Positions 1-7,666 of a stretch of DNA of 64,000 nt are shown piece after piece (within the stretch, counting starts at the first letter, position 1; each line of letters begins with the position of its first letter). The stretch spans positions 4,456,501 to 4,520,500 of the forward strand of contig NZ_CP012831.1 in the NCBI RefSeq assembly GCF_001307275.1. Direction: 5' to 3'. A program made the translations under genes and the position numbers. The notes under the pieces were generated by a model. It was not told where the DNA came from. It searched no databases and was given only the letters and a program-made list of their open reading frames with translations. This DNA is from Pseudomonas fluorescens (GTDB lineage: Bacteria > Pseudomonadota > Gammaproteobacteria > Pseudomonadales > Pseudomonadaceae).

Positions 1-74
1 ATGCCGCTTCCAGCATCGAGCTGGCGCAGTTGGGGATTGAGTTGAAAGGGATGGTGGGGCATTTCAAGTTGTGA
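1..74 (+). CDS. C-terminal end of a probable methyl-accepting chemotaxis protein (partial)
   Basis: The frame that begins at base 3 is open from the window edge to a TGA at 72-74 and gives about 23 residues ending in GMVGHFKL. Pseudomonad chemoreceptors commonly end in a short amphipathic stretch of the type LxxLVGxFxL, so a chemoreceptor tail is the best reading. The rest of the gene lies outside the window and no domain can be checked. A short distance downstream is a REPIN, which fits the end of a transcription unit. Confidence 0.5.
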   Translation, partial: AASSIELAQLGIELKGMVGHFKL

Positions 75-146
75 GTCCGCGATAGCGGATCCAACATGCC
101 AACAGTTTTGCCTGTCTGGCGGTGTACGGGCATAGCTTACAGCCCC

Positions 147-239
147 GTGGCGAGGGAGCTTGCTCCCGCTGGGCTGCGAAGCAGACCCAGGATTCGCGGG
201 AGCGCTGCGCACTCCAGCGGGAGCAAGCTCCCTCGCCAC
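147..239. repeat. REPIN (paired REP palindrome), GTGGCGAGGGAGC type
   Basis: GTGGCGAGGGAGCTTGCTCC at the left end is matched by its reverse complement ending in GCTCCCTCGCCAC at the right, separated by a loop that itself contains CTGGG/CCCAG. This is the usual layout of a REP doublet in fluorescent pseudomonads. It lies between two convergent genes and may also act as a transcription stop. The same type recurs at 51379-51472. Confidence 0.85.
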
Positions 240-270
240 AGAAACTCCACCCGCACAGGGTGGAGCCGTA

Positions 271-1041
271 TCAGTCGTAGACTTTCTTCTTCTTCCACTC
301 GTCGTTTATTTCGTCGTCCTTCAAGCCTTCGGTCAACTGGTTGACCTCGCCCTCGACCGGCTGGGTGCTGGCCAGGACCTGGGCATTGGCGCGGGCCAGC
401 AGTTTTTCCAGGTAGGCCAGTTGTTCGGCGTAGACCTGTGGTTCCTGTTGCTTGCGCAGGTACTGCACGCCGCGCTCGAAGGCCAGGCGAGCCTGCCCGG
501 GTTGTTCTTGCTGCAAAGCCTGCTGGCCGAGGTTGTTGAAGAACTCGATGTGCAGCAGCACCAGGATGTGCCGCACTTCACGGATCCAGCGCTTGGCTTC
601 GTTGGGCGGCAGGAAACCGTCCTGGGCGGCGCGGGTGATCTGGCCATGCAAGGCCTCGAGCAGAAAGCGAACGTCCTTGGCCTTGGCTTCGGTCTGGATC
701 GGTGCCGGTGGATTGCTCACCGGGATCGATTCGCCCTGGGCAGCCAGTGCGCTCAGTTCATCCAGGCGTGCCTTGACCGCGGAATTGGTTTTATCCAGGT
801 TCAACAGGCGCTGGCAGACATTCATCTCGAGGCGCGTTATCAACAATTTCAGGGCAGGGGTCATCAACTGCCCGGGGAAGGTTTCGGTGAGCTCGCCACA
901 GCGACGCATGCGGTCGTTGAGTTCTACCTTGGTGCGGGCCTTTTCCAGCTTGTTGTTTTCCACCACGTGGTTCATGTAGCCAATGGCGATCAACAGGGCG
1001 ATCCCGGCTACGACGAGCAGGGTGATCATGAGTGGTGTCAC
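271..1041 (-). CDS. Conserved hypothetical single-pass membrane protein
   Basis: The 256-residue product starts with GTG at 1041, preceded by GAGG eight bases upstream. Residues 4-22 form one hydrophobic segment (ITLLVVAGIALLIAIGY), so the protein is probably anchored at its N-terminus with a cytoplasmic, mostly helical body. The body contains charged heptad-like stretches and ends in a lysine-rich DEWKKKKVYD tail. There is no catalytic motif I recognise. Codon use is typical of the chromosome. The gene stands alone, convergent with the chemoreceptor fragment and divergent from the tRNA operon. I do not know its function. Confidence 0.8.
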   Translation of the reverse strand: MTPLMITLLVVAGIALLIAIGYMNHVVENNKLEKARTKVELNDRMRRCGELTETFPGQLMTPALKLLITRLEMNVCQRLLNLDKTNSAVKARLDELSALAAQGESIPVSNPPAPIQTEAKAKDVRFLLEALHGQITRAAQDGFLPPNEAKRWIREVRHILVLLHIEFFNNLGQQALQQEQPGQARLAFERGVQYLRKQQEPQVYAEQLAYLEKLLARANAQVLASTQPVEGEVNQLTEGLKDDEINDEWKKKKVYD

Positions 1042-1309
1042 CGGTAAGACCTCTTTATTAGGGTACGCATGTCATGAGTGTAGTGGCTTGGCTTTTAAGC
1101 GCATAGGCCCGAGCGACGTGATTAGACGGGCGTCGTGCTGTTTATAGGACGCATGATCGGGTAGGAGCACATTGCCATCATTTACCTGGCGCGACTATAG
1201 CGTCTCGGCGGGTGACAGAATATAGGCGTCAGAGACCGGGCGAGTAAAATGTGCGGATCGCCCCCAAACCGGGCGAAGTCATTGATTTAAATAAATTTAT
1301 ATCTGGGGG
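1042..1309. other. Intergenic region upstream of the tRNA operon
   Basis: This stretch carries no convincing reading frame on either strand. It should hold the promoter of the minus-strand membrane protein gene on its left side and upstream activating sequence for the tRNA promoter on its right side, where an A+T-rich tract (ATTGATTTAAATAAATTTAT, near 1281-1300) lies just upstream of the -35 box and resembles an UP element. Confidence 0.5.
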
Positions 1310-1338
1310 TTGACGACCCTTCAATCCATCCATAGAAT
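1310..1338 (+). promoter_or_regulatory. Sigma-70 promoter of the tRNA-Glu/Gly operon
   Basis: TTGACG at 1310-1315 and TAGAAT at 1333-1338 are separated by exactly 17 bases. The bases just after the -10 box are GCGCGCC, a GC-rich discriminator of the kind found at stringently controlled stable-RNA promoters. An A+T-rich tract lies directly upstream. The first mature tRNA begins about 60 bases downstream. Confidence 0.8.
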
Positions 1339-1400
1339 GCGCGCCACTTACAGCGTAAAGCACTCAGCCAAACGCTCTAAGTAGTGAATGTTGTACGTGT

Positions 1401-1476
1401 GTCCCCTTCGTCTAGTGGCCTAGGACACCGCCCTTTCACGGCGGTAACAGGGGTTCGAGTCCCCTAGGGGACGCCA
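1401..1476 (+). tRNA. tRNA-Glu (anticodon TTC), copy 1
   Basis: The 76-base sequence begins GTCCCCTTCG and ends GGGGACGCCA. It folds as a cloverleaf with a 7-bp acceptor stem (GTCCCCT/AGGGGAC), anticodon loop CTTTCAC with anticodon TTC, T-arm GGTTCGAGTCC and an encoded 3' CCA. It is the first of four tRNAs in the operon. Confidence 0.97.
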
Positions 1477-1478
1477 AT

Positions 1479-1554
<76 letters not shown>

Positions 1555-1659
1555 ATTTTAAACAGTGTTGCTTTCGAGCAGGGCTGAGTGAAGCCAGAGC
1601 CGACATCTTCGGATGCGGATTTGGGCACTGAAATACACACCATGTGTTTCAGTTAGCGT

Positions 1660-1735
1660 GTCCCCTTCGTCTAGTGGCCTAGGACACCGCCCTTTCACGG
1701 CGGTAACAGGGGTTCGAGTCCCCTAGGGGACGCCA
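1660..1735 (+). tRNA. tRNA-Glu (anticodon TTC), copy 2
   Basis: This is identical over its 76 bases to the copy at 1401-1476. The 105 bases between the two Glu-Gly pairs hold no further tRNA. It is cotranscribed from the promoter at 1310-1338. Confidence 0.97.
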
Positions 1736-1738
1736 TTT

Positions 1739-1814
<76 letters not shown>

Positions 1815-1820
1815 AATTCA

Positions 1821-1853
1821 AAAAAACGCCGCTCATACGAGCGGCGTTTTTTT
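1821..1853 (+). terminator. Rho-independent terminator of the tRNA operon
   Basis: The stem AACGCCGCT / AGCGGCGTT encloses a CATACG loop and is followed by an unbroken T tract. It begins seven bases after the last tRNA. Confidence 0.93.
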
Positions 1854-1925
1854 ATGCGCGTGAAAAGACCATTCAAGATGCATGGATCTTTAACCAGCGA
1901 TTTTCGTTGTCTGAGGGGGCTTACC

Positions 1926-1988
1926 GCGCTTTACCTTAATAATGAAGGTGAAGCGAAAGTACTTCATGCAAAACTTAAGGTAAAACGC
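1926..1988. repeat. Large nested inverted repeat between the tRNA operon and the LysE gene
   Basis: GCGCTTTACCTTAA at 1926-1939 pairs with TTAAGGTAAAACGC at 1975-1988 (13 of 14 positions). Inside it ATGAAG at 1942-1947 pairs with CTTCAT at 1962-1967. It is not followed by a T tract on the plus strand. It may be an RNA structure in the leader of the downstream exporter, or an operator or recombination site; the sequence does not decide. Confidence 0.6.
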
Positions 1989-2064
1989 TCAGGAAGATTA
2001 ATAGTTCATTCCTAAAAAAAAGCACTTCTCCTAACCTTCCAGTACCCATTCTGGAGGTGCACTT

Positions 2065-2697
2065 ATGCTGATTTTTGTTAAATCGATGGTCATTGGGCTG
2101 TGCATCGCAGCCCCTGTGGGGCCTATTGGGCTGTTGTGCATACAGCGAAGCCTCATGCTGGGCTGGAGAGCCGGCTTCGCAACGGGATTGGGGGCCGCCA
2201 CTGCCGATTCGATCTACGGATTCATCGGGGCCCTCGGGGTCACGGCCATCATCGCGACGCTGATCAGCTTCAAACCTTGGTTGTGTATTTTTGGTGGACT
2301 ATTCCTCGCCTACATTGGCTATCAGACAATACGATCGAAGGGGGGCGCGACCGCCATGGCAGGTGAGCGTGCCAACATGTTCAAAGCCTACTCGACCACG
2401 CTGTTCCTGACCCTGTCGAACCCCATGACCATCTTGTCGTTTATCGCGATATTCGCCGCGTTGAGCGATGGCATGGTCAGCGACCAAGGCGGCCAGCACG
2501 CCTTGCTGCCGATGGTGACCGGTATATTCCTGGGCTCGGCTGCCTGGTGGCTGGGCTTGAGCGGGTTCTCCTCCCTTTTCAAGGCGCGGATTGCCGAATC
2601 GAAGCTAAGGCTGATCAACTACTTTTCGGGGGCGACCATCAGCGTTCTGGGGGCCTACCAGGTCGCCACTGGCGTCATGCTGGCTACGGCAACCTGA
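2065..2697 (+). CDS. LysE/RhtB-family amino acid exporter
   Basis: The 210-residue product is the right length for LysE/RhtB translocators. These are six-helix inner-membrane proteins that export amino acids or similar small molecules, driven by the proton gradient. It shows the N-terminal family signature PVGPIGLLCIQRSL (residues 17-30), the AATADSIYG segment (44-52) and LSNPMT (117-122). GGAGG lies eight bases before the ATG. Its stop is only 11 bases from the stop of the convergent aminotransferase operon. That proximity, together with the Lrp-type regulator nearby, suggests it exports the product of that operon, but the substrate is not known. Confidence 0.88.
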   Translation: MLIFVKSMVIGLCIAAPVGPIGLLCIQRSLMLGWRAGFATGLGAATADSIYGFIGALGVTAIIATLISFKPWLCIFGGLFLAYIGYQTIRSKGGATAMAGERANMFKAYSTTLFLTLSNPMTILSFIAIFAALSDGMVSDQGGQHALLPMVTGIFLGSAAWWLGLSGFSSLFKARIAESKLRLINYFSGATISVLGAYQVATGVMLATAT

Positions 2698-2708
2698 TAA
2701 AAGAGGTC

Positions 2709-3965
2709 TTACTGCAGTCTGGACTCGACATACGCCCTGAAGCGGCCTATGGCTTGGGTGACGTCTGGGGCGGTGGCATTGCTGAATGAAAGCCTGACCT
2801 GATTAGCCGCCTCATTCGTCAGCGAAAATAAGGTGGTAGGGAATACGATCACCTTGAACTGCTGGGCGCATTCGCGCATTTCACAATACCCAAAGGCGAA
2901 AGGCAGCCGCAGATTGATGAAGAAGCCGCCCGCCGGATGATTCCAGCTGACCGTTCTTTGGGCGCCGACCTTGAGTGGGAATTCACGTTCGAGGCATTCA
3001 AGCATGTGGTCTCTTTTCTGCGTATAGGACAGCACCCTGGGTTGGTTCAGCCCTTGCAGCGAGTAGTTGTTCTCGATCAGCAAGCCGGCGACGACCGCTT
3101 GGCACAGGGCAGGGGTGTTGACGGTGATCAGGCTTTTGGCCTTGCACAATCGGGCACTGAATGACATGACACCGGCGCCCTCCGGCGCGACCACATAACC
3201 CATGCGCAAGCCGGGAAAAATCGACTTGGCAAAGGAGCCCAGCAAGAATACTCGACTGCTGTCGATGGACTTCATGGACGCAATGGCATCGCCTTCGTAC
3301 CTGAAGTAGCGGTAGGCCGTGTCTTCAAGGACGAAAAAATTCTTTTCATTGGCCAAGGAAAGCATGGCTGTCCTGGCGTGATAGGAGAGGCTGTCGGCGG
3401 TCGGATTGCTAAAATCCGGAACGGCATACAGTGCTTTGATTTTTTCCCCTCTGGATTCAAGTTCTTCAATGATTCCGCGCAGGGCGATTGGGTCGAGAAA
3501 AGCCGCCATGGGGACGGGGACTATTTTTATGCCCAGCAGTTTTGCGATGCCTGTGACCCCGGAAAACACCGGGTCAGGCACTAATAAAAGCCCACCGCCT
3601 TCAAAAATGGACAGGAGCGTCAAGGTACAGGCTTCCTGAAACCCCAGGCACACCACGATGCTTTCAGGGTTGGAGACTGTTATCCCTTCATCCGCCTGCA
3701 AATAGGTAGCGATTGTTTCATTGATGATTCCCGAGGTTTTTCCATATTGGCAAAGCAGTGTCGCCAGTGACTGCCCCGTGCCGGCAACGTGAAGTTTGTA
3801 TTGGGCCAGGCCTCGGTCGATGAGCGACGGGTCGCACTGCTGGTCATCGGGTCGACCGGAGGCCAGTGAAATGGCCTCCGGATTTTCCTGGGCGATGGAG
3901 TTTAGAAGGTGGATGACGTTCAGGGTGGGGTCTTCGAATATCGTGTTTTCGAATGCGCTGGACAC
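2709..3965 (-). CDS. Fold-type I PLP-dependent aminotransferase
   Basis: The product is a class I/II aminotransferase related to the 2-aminoadipate/MocR-type enzymes. Numbered from the GTG start, the family features are PDFSNPT (184-189 region), the PLP-ring aspartate in EDTAYRYF (about 215), the Schiff-base lysine in GSFAKSIFPGLR (K247) and the arginine of GLRMGY. An upstream ATG at 3998 would add 11 residues, but those codons lie inside a terminator hairpin. The GTG at 3965-3963 has a GGAG eight bases upstream, so I prefer it (418 residues). It is the last gene of the minus-strand operon, after a terminator that should reduce its expression. The donor and acceptor are unknown; a step in making an unusual amino acid is an inference. 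Confidence 0.87.
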   Translation of the reverse strand: MSSAFENTIFEDPTLNVIHLLNSIAQENPEAISLASGRPDDQQCDPSLIDRGLAQYKLHVAGTGQSLATLLCQYGKTSGIINETIATYLQADEGITVSNPESIVVCLGFQEACTLTLLSIFEGGGLLLVPDPVFSGVTGIAKLLGIKIVPVPMAAFLDPIALRGIIEELESRGEKIKALYAVPDFSNPTADSLSYHARTAMLSLANEKNFFVLEDTAYRYFRYEGDAIASMKSIDSSRVFLLGSFAKSIFPGLRMGYVVAPEGAGVMSFSARLCKAKSLITVNTPALCQAVVAGLLIENNYSLQGLNQPRVLSYTQKRDHMLECLEREFPLKVGAQRTVSWNHPAGGFFINLRLPFAFGYCEMRECAQQFKVIVFPTTLFSLTNEAANQVRLSFSNATAPDVTQAIGRFRAYVESRLQ

Positions 3966-3977
3966 TTTCGCTTCTCC

Positions 3978-4012
3978 ATAAAAAAAGCAACGAGCCACTG
4001 AAGGCTCGTTGC
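3978..4012 (-). terminator. Intra-operon terminator or attenuator before the aminotransferase gene
   Basis: On the minus strand GCAACGAGCC, a TTCAGT loop and GGCTCGTTGC form a perfect 10-bp stem, followed by seven T residues. It lies between the Cys/Met-family enzyme gene and the aminotransferase gene. It should terminate most transcripts unless it is read through or countered, giving lower expression of the last gene. Confidence 0.88.
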
Positions 4013-4025
4013 TTGTGATGACACG

Positions 4026-5171
4026 CTATGCAGGATCGAGTGAGCTTTTCTGATCGACCTTGCTTTCCATGGTTTCGAATGCCTGTAGCAGGTCCTCCTT
4101 GAGGTCTTCAATATCCTCCAGGCCAAAGCACAATCGAACCAGGCCTTTCTCGATGCCCATGTCCGCTTTTTCCTGATCCGTCATCGAGGCGTGGCTTCCA
4201 CTGAAGGGCTGGGCGACCATCGAGGTCACGCAGGCCATTCCGGTGCCGGTGCCAAACCATTTGAGCGCGCTGGTGAACGTTTTGTAAAAGGGCACCAGAT
4301 CGGGCCGAATATCAACAAACACAATGCCGCCATAACCGCTCAATTGCCGACCATCGATGCGTGGGTAATAGACATGCTCGATAAAAGGCAACTCGCGCAG
4401 ATAGTTGAGCATGCTTGCTGTCGTCTGGCTGTGTTTTTCCATGCGCAGGTTGAACGTCTGCATGCTTCTGCGCAGCAACCAGGCGCTATTGGGGGTGAGT
4501 ATCGTGCCTGAATAAAAGCGACCCTCGAGGAGACGGTTGTAAATCGTTTCATTGTTGACCAGCACCAGGCCGCCCATGACATCACTGTGTCCAGAGAAGT
4601 ATTTGGTTGCGCTGTACAGGGATATGTCGGCGCCAAAATTCAACGGCTTCTGAAATATCGGTGTGGCCCAGGTATTGTCAACGACCACCAGCGCCTGCGG
4701 GTTGTGTTGCTTGACGGCCCTGCTGACCGCATGGATATCAATGTCTTTCAGGAAGGGATTGGTCGGCGTTTCGAAAATGACCATGTCGACGTTCGCCGGC
4801 AAGGCCTTCAGCCCCTCTGCCGTGGTGAGATCCAGAATCGTCAGGTGTGCGCCGATACGTGCCGCATAGCGCTGGAACAATTTATAGGAGCAGCCATAGA
4901 TGTATTTGTTGATGACCAGCGAAGCACCCGGTTTCAACAGTTCCAACACCATGTAGATCGCGCTCATCCCGGTGCTGTAGGCCAGGGCATGTTCACTGCC
5001 CTCCAGGGACGCGACGACCTGTTCCAACTCCGTCACGTTGGGATTGGCTTTCCTTGAATAGAAGAAGGCCGAGTCAGCGTTGAAAGCGCTGCACTGATAA
5101 ATAGGCGTTACCGAAGGATGGGCGTCCCGGTCATCCACCTTGATATGAAGTATTTCAGTAGACACTTTCAT
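4026..5171 (-). CDS. Cys/Met-metabolism (cystathionine gamma-synthase/lyase family) PLP enzyme
   Basis: The 381-residue product has the length and signatures of the gamma-family of fold-I PLP enzymes, which carry out gamma-replacement or gamma/beta-elimination on sulfur or O-acyl amino acids. The phosphate-binding FYSRKANPN (Y38, R40), STGMSAI (66-72), the VVDNTWATPIF aspartate (about 165) and the PLP lysine in YSATKYFSGHSD (K190) are all present. The C-terminal half, which sets substrate specificity, is atypical and lacks the usual LGGxESL wording (it has TGTGMACVTSM), so it should not be assigned to methionine biosynthesis. Its ATG overlaps the stop of the radical SAM gene by four bases, indicating translational coupling. 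The role is inferred to be building or cleaving a C-gamma bond in an unusual amino acid. Confidence 0.87.
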   Translation of the reverse strand: MKVSTEILHIKVDDRDAHPSVTPIYQCSAFNADSAFFYSRKANPNVTELEQVVASLEGSEHALAYSTGMSAIYMVLELLKPGASLVINKYIYGCSYKLFQRYAARIGAHLTILDLTTAEGLKALPANVDMVIFETPTNPFLKDIDIHAVSRAVKQHNPQALVVVDNTWATPIFQKPLNFGADISLYSATKYFSGHSDVMGGLVLVNNETIYNRLLEGRFYSGTILTPNSAWLLRRSMQTFNLRMEKHSQTTASMLNYLRELPFIEHVYYPRIDGRQLSGYGGIVFVDIRPDLVPFYKTFTSALKWFGTGTGMACVTSMVAQPFSGSHASMTDQEKADMGIEKGLVRLCFGLEDIEDLKEDLLQAFETMESKVDQKSSLDPA

Positions 5172-6652
5172 GCTTGGCTGACCAGTTTGATGACCTGTTC
5201 ATACATGTTTTGCTTACCCTCGTAGCCCACGGTCGGGGTGATGTCATTTTGCGAAATACCGATTTCTTCAATCGACTCCGTCGGGAAGTGGGCCCTGTCG
5301 AAGACTTCATGAAGGTTCGAGTTCACGCCGTTGGGGAGCCAGACCTCAGGGCCTGTTTCATCGATGCGAGCCTTGGCAACGATGAATCGATAGCTTTCAT
5401 GGGGGCGCAAGGTCAGTGATTTCCAATCGCTGTTGTGCCCGTCCGTATAATTGCGTCGCAGGTAGACGGTCTGTTCGAAGTCTTCGGTATTCAGCACTTG
5501 GGCGTGCAGCGACACAATGTCTCCGTGCCATTCGAACTTTCGCTTCTCGTAGGCGCTCAACGTGTCCTCGCGCAACTCGACAGGGGCGTTCGCCTGGTGT
5601 TCACCCAGCAATTTGAAATGCGCATCATGTCCGCACTGAGAGCAGCATCCTTTGCTGTCCAGTCCGATGATTTCAGCGTTCAAGCCATAACGGGTGACGA
5701 GCAGGGCGTTACAGTGGTTGCAGCTGGTATTGGTCCCTTCGACGTCATTCACGTTACCCAGGTAGACATGCTCAACGCCCATGCTCCGAGCAACGTCCCG
5801 AGCCTTCAGGAGCCTGTCCACAGGCGTACGGATGCTGTTGCTCATCTTGTAATCGGGGTGAAACCTGACGAAGTGCAGCGGTACGTTCGGGCCCAGTTCA
5901 TCCAGGACCCACTGGCTGATTTTCCTCGCCGTTTCCTCGTCGTCGCTGATGTCGGTCACCATCAAGGTGCTGACCTCGACATATTTGCCGGCGTCATAGA
6001 CTTTCTTGATACCCGCCAGAACGGGCTCTACCCAGCCGGTGGTGACCTTGCGGTAGTATTCCGGGGAGATGGATTTCAGCGAAATCGAGAAAATATCGAT
6101 GACCGGCAATAATTCATCAATGGCCTCTTCGCTGATGAAGAATGCCGATTTATAGAGGTTGATCAGGCCCGCTTCCTTGGCCAGCTTCGCTGTGTCGAGG
6201 ATGAATTCGTGCCAGACAACGGGGTCGTTATACGTCCAGGAAATGACGCGTATGCCGTGCTTGAGTGCAGTTTCCACCACCTGCTCGGGGGTGTAGTAGT
6301 AAACGTCCTTGTCGGTGACGTACTTGGCCTGCGATGTCTTCCAGTTATGACAGTAACCGCAGTTGAGCATGCAGCCGATATTACCCAGGGACAAGATTCG
6401 CTCCCCCGGGGCAAAGTGGAAAACGGCTTCGGTTTCGATTGTCTCTTCGGTGCTGTGAACGCCTTTACCGTAGTTCAATGTAACGAGCCTGCCCCCACGG
6501 TTTCCGCGCACTTTGCAAAAACCTAACTTGCCTTCCTGGATAACACAGTTGCGTGGGGAAAGATGACACTTGACAGCGCCCCCAGGGAGTATTTCTTCCA
6601 GTTTTGCCGGGCTGCTTTCCAAGGTCCAGTTTTTATTTTTTGTAGTGTCCAT
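5168..6652 (-). CDS. AmmeMemoRadiSam-type radical SAM enzyme with extra C-terminal domain
   Basis: The 494-residue protein follows the AmrS/pyruvate-formate-lyase-activase-like layout. It has N-terminal cysteines C29, C36 and C46 ending in GFCKVRGNRGG, then LSLGNIGCMLNCGYCHNW with the 4Fe-4S CX3CX2C cysteines C94, C98 and C101. A SAM barrel follows to about residue 300, then a CxxC...CCxxC cluster at C311, C314, C336, C337 and C340. Ordinary AmrS proteins stop soon after that cluster. This one continues for about 140 residues with alternating beta-type segments that I do not recognise. Neither an AMMECR1 nor a Memo partner gene is present. It sits between a YczE-like membrane protein gene and the PLP enzyme gene, with which it overlaps. 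The family's chemistry is poorly characterised; the substrate is unknown. Confidence 0.87.
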   Translation of the reverse strand: MDTTKNKNWTLESSPAKLEEILPGGAVKCHLSPRNCVIQEGKLGFCKVRGNRGGRLVTLNYGKGVHSTEETIETEAVFHFAPGERILSLGNIGCMLNCGYCHNWKTSQAKYVTDKDVYYYTPEQVVETALKHGIRVISWTYNDPVVWHEFILDTAKLAKEAGLINLYKSAFFISEEAIDELLPVIDIFSISLKSISPEYYRKVTTGWVEPVLAGIKKVYDAGKYVEVSTLMVTDISDDEETARKISQWVLDELGPNVPLHFVRFHPDYKMSNSIRTPVDRLLKARDVARSMGVEHVYLGNVNDVEGTNTSCNHCNALLVTRYGLNAEIIGLDSKGCCSQCGHDAHFKLLGEHQANAPVELREDTLSAYEKRKFEWHGDIVSLHAQVLNTEDFEQTVYLRRNYTDGHNSDWKSLTLRPHESYRFIVAKARIDETGPEVWLPNGVNSNLHEVFDRAHFPTESIEEIGISQNDITPTVGYEGKQNMYEQVIKLVSQA

Positions 6653-6754
6653 CTTTCACTCCTCATCACGGAAGTTGCCATCAATAGCATCGGTTTAAAA
6701 AGTCGAGGCGAAACGATCCTGCCGCCCTGCAGGGCAGTCATAGTTGTAGATTTA

Positions 6755-7468
6755 TTAGTAAGCGGATGAAGCGCTCATCAATCCATAGTTTTTAAGTGCA
6801 AAGCGCTTGGCATTCATGTTCATGAACGGTTGAATAAGTGGGCCGATCACCAGCAGAAATGCAATCGTGCCGATACCGAAGGGACCGCCTAAAAGCCAAC
6901 CGCTCGAAAAGATGCCGATTTCAATAATCATTTTGGCTTTGGTGAACGACCAGTTCCATTTGGATACCATGGTCAATACCACCAGGTCCATGATCCTGAT
7001 GCCGATACCGCTCATGATGATCAAGGCGGAGGAATAGGCACACAGCATCAGCCCCGAGGCCAATAACGCGTACTCATTCATTCTGACGATCAAATACTCC
7101 CCGAGCCCCAGCCACGACCAGAGATCAATCAGCAGCCCAGTCAGCGTCGTTGTAATGAAGGGACTTATCGGTGGGTATTTTTTGTTCCAGAGCACCCACC
7201 ATGTCAGGAAAAACAGCGATACGATAGCCGAGCAAACGCCCATGCCCAGCATGAGTATTTTATCGATCGAGATGATCAGGACATCTAATGGGTCAGTACC
7301 CAGTTGGCTGATGATGAAACACTTGGCACCCAACGAAAAGAAACCGACGCCCATCAGGTACATCAGTAACTGATCTTTCTTGAAATGCCGGAGACTTAGG
7401 ACTTGCGTGCCAATGTGCTGGACGAGCGGGTGAGGTTTTTTTTCACACTTTTTCTTTTCATCTTCCAT
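6755..7468 (-). CDS. YczE/YitT-type integral membrane protein
   Basis: The 237-residue product has a charged, lysine-rich N-terminus of about 30 residues, then five or six hydrophobic segments. The phrases LGTDPLDVLIISID (about 56-69) and GPFGIGTIAFLLVIGPLI (about 195-212) match the conserved repeats of YczE-type membrane proteins (GTxPWDVL and VGIGTxxxALxxGP). The family has no firmly established function; transport or membrane support of a partner enzyme are both possible. It is the first gene of the minus-strand operon, about 100 bases before the radical SAM gene and transcribed divergently from the Lrp-type regulator. Confidence 0.8.
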   Translation of the reverse strand: MEDEKKKCEKKPHPLVQHIGTQVLSLRHFKKDQLLMYLMGVGFFSLGAKCFIISQLGTDPLDVLIISIDKILMLGMGVCSAIVSLFFLTWWVLWNKKYPPISPFITTTLTGLLIDLWSWLGLGEYLIVRMNEYALLASGLMLCAYSSALIIMSGIGIRIMDLVVLTMVSKWNWSFTKAKMIIEIGIFSSGWLLGGPFGIGTIAFLLVIGPLIQPFMNMNAKRFALKNYGLMSASSAY

Positions 7469-7606
7469 GCGAACACCATCCCTGGAGAGAATATTTTATT
7501 ATGAGTGCGTCACGCTAAAGAGCAGGGCCGTTGATTGCCCGGATTCTTTTCAGGTTTTTCAGGCTGGAAATAGACTAGCGCCATGCTTTATTTTGGTGCA
7601 TGCTTT

Positions 7607-7638
7607 TTTTAATGAAAAACGCGGGCTTTTCATTAAAA
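7607..7638. promoter_or_regulatory. Perfect 12-bp-arm palindrome, probable operator of the Lrp-type regulator
   Basis: TTTTAATGAAAA (7607-7618) and TTTTCATTAAAA (7627-7638) are exact reverse complements across an 8-base spacer. The site is in the 198-base divergent region, 28 bases before the regulator's start codon. A+T-rich dyads of this kind are typical Lrp/AsnC sites, so binding by the adjacent regulator, with autoregulation and control of the divergent operon, is likely but not shown. Confidence 0.65.
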
Positions 7639-7666
7639 TTTATACTTTTAACCGGGGAAAACGCAC

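Noticed and set aside
3966..3998. Longer start of the aminotransferase at an ATG at 3998
   Set aside because: The codons lie in a terminator hairpin and encode MARCFFYGEAK, which is not like the family; the GTG at 3965 has a better ribosome-binding site.
4026..5171. Assignment of the PLP enzyme to methionine biosynthesis (MetB/MetZ)
   Set aside because: The PLP motifs fit the family, but the C-terminal specificity segment differs, and the neighbours are a radical SAM enzyme, an exporter and an aminotransferase rather than methionine genes.
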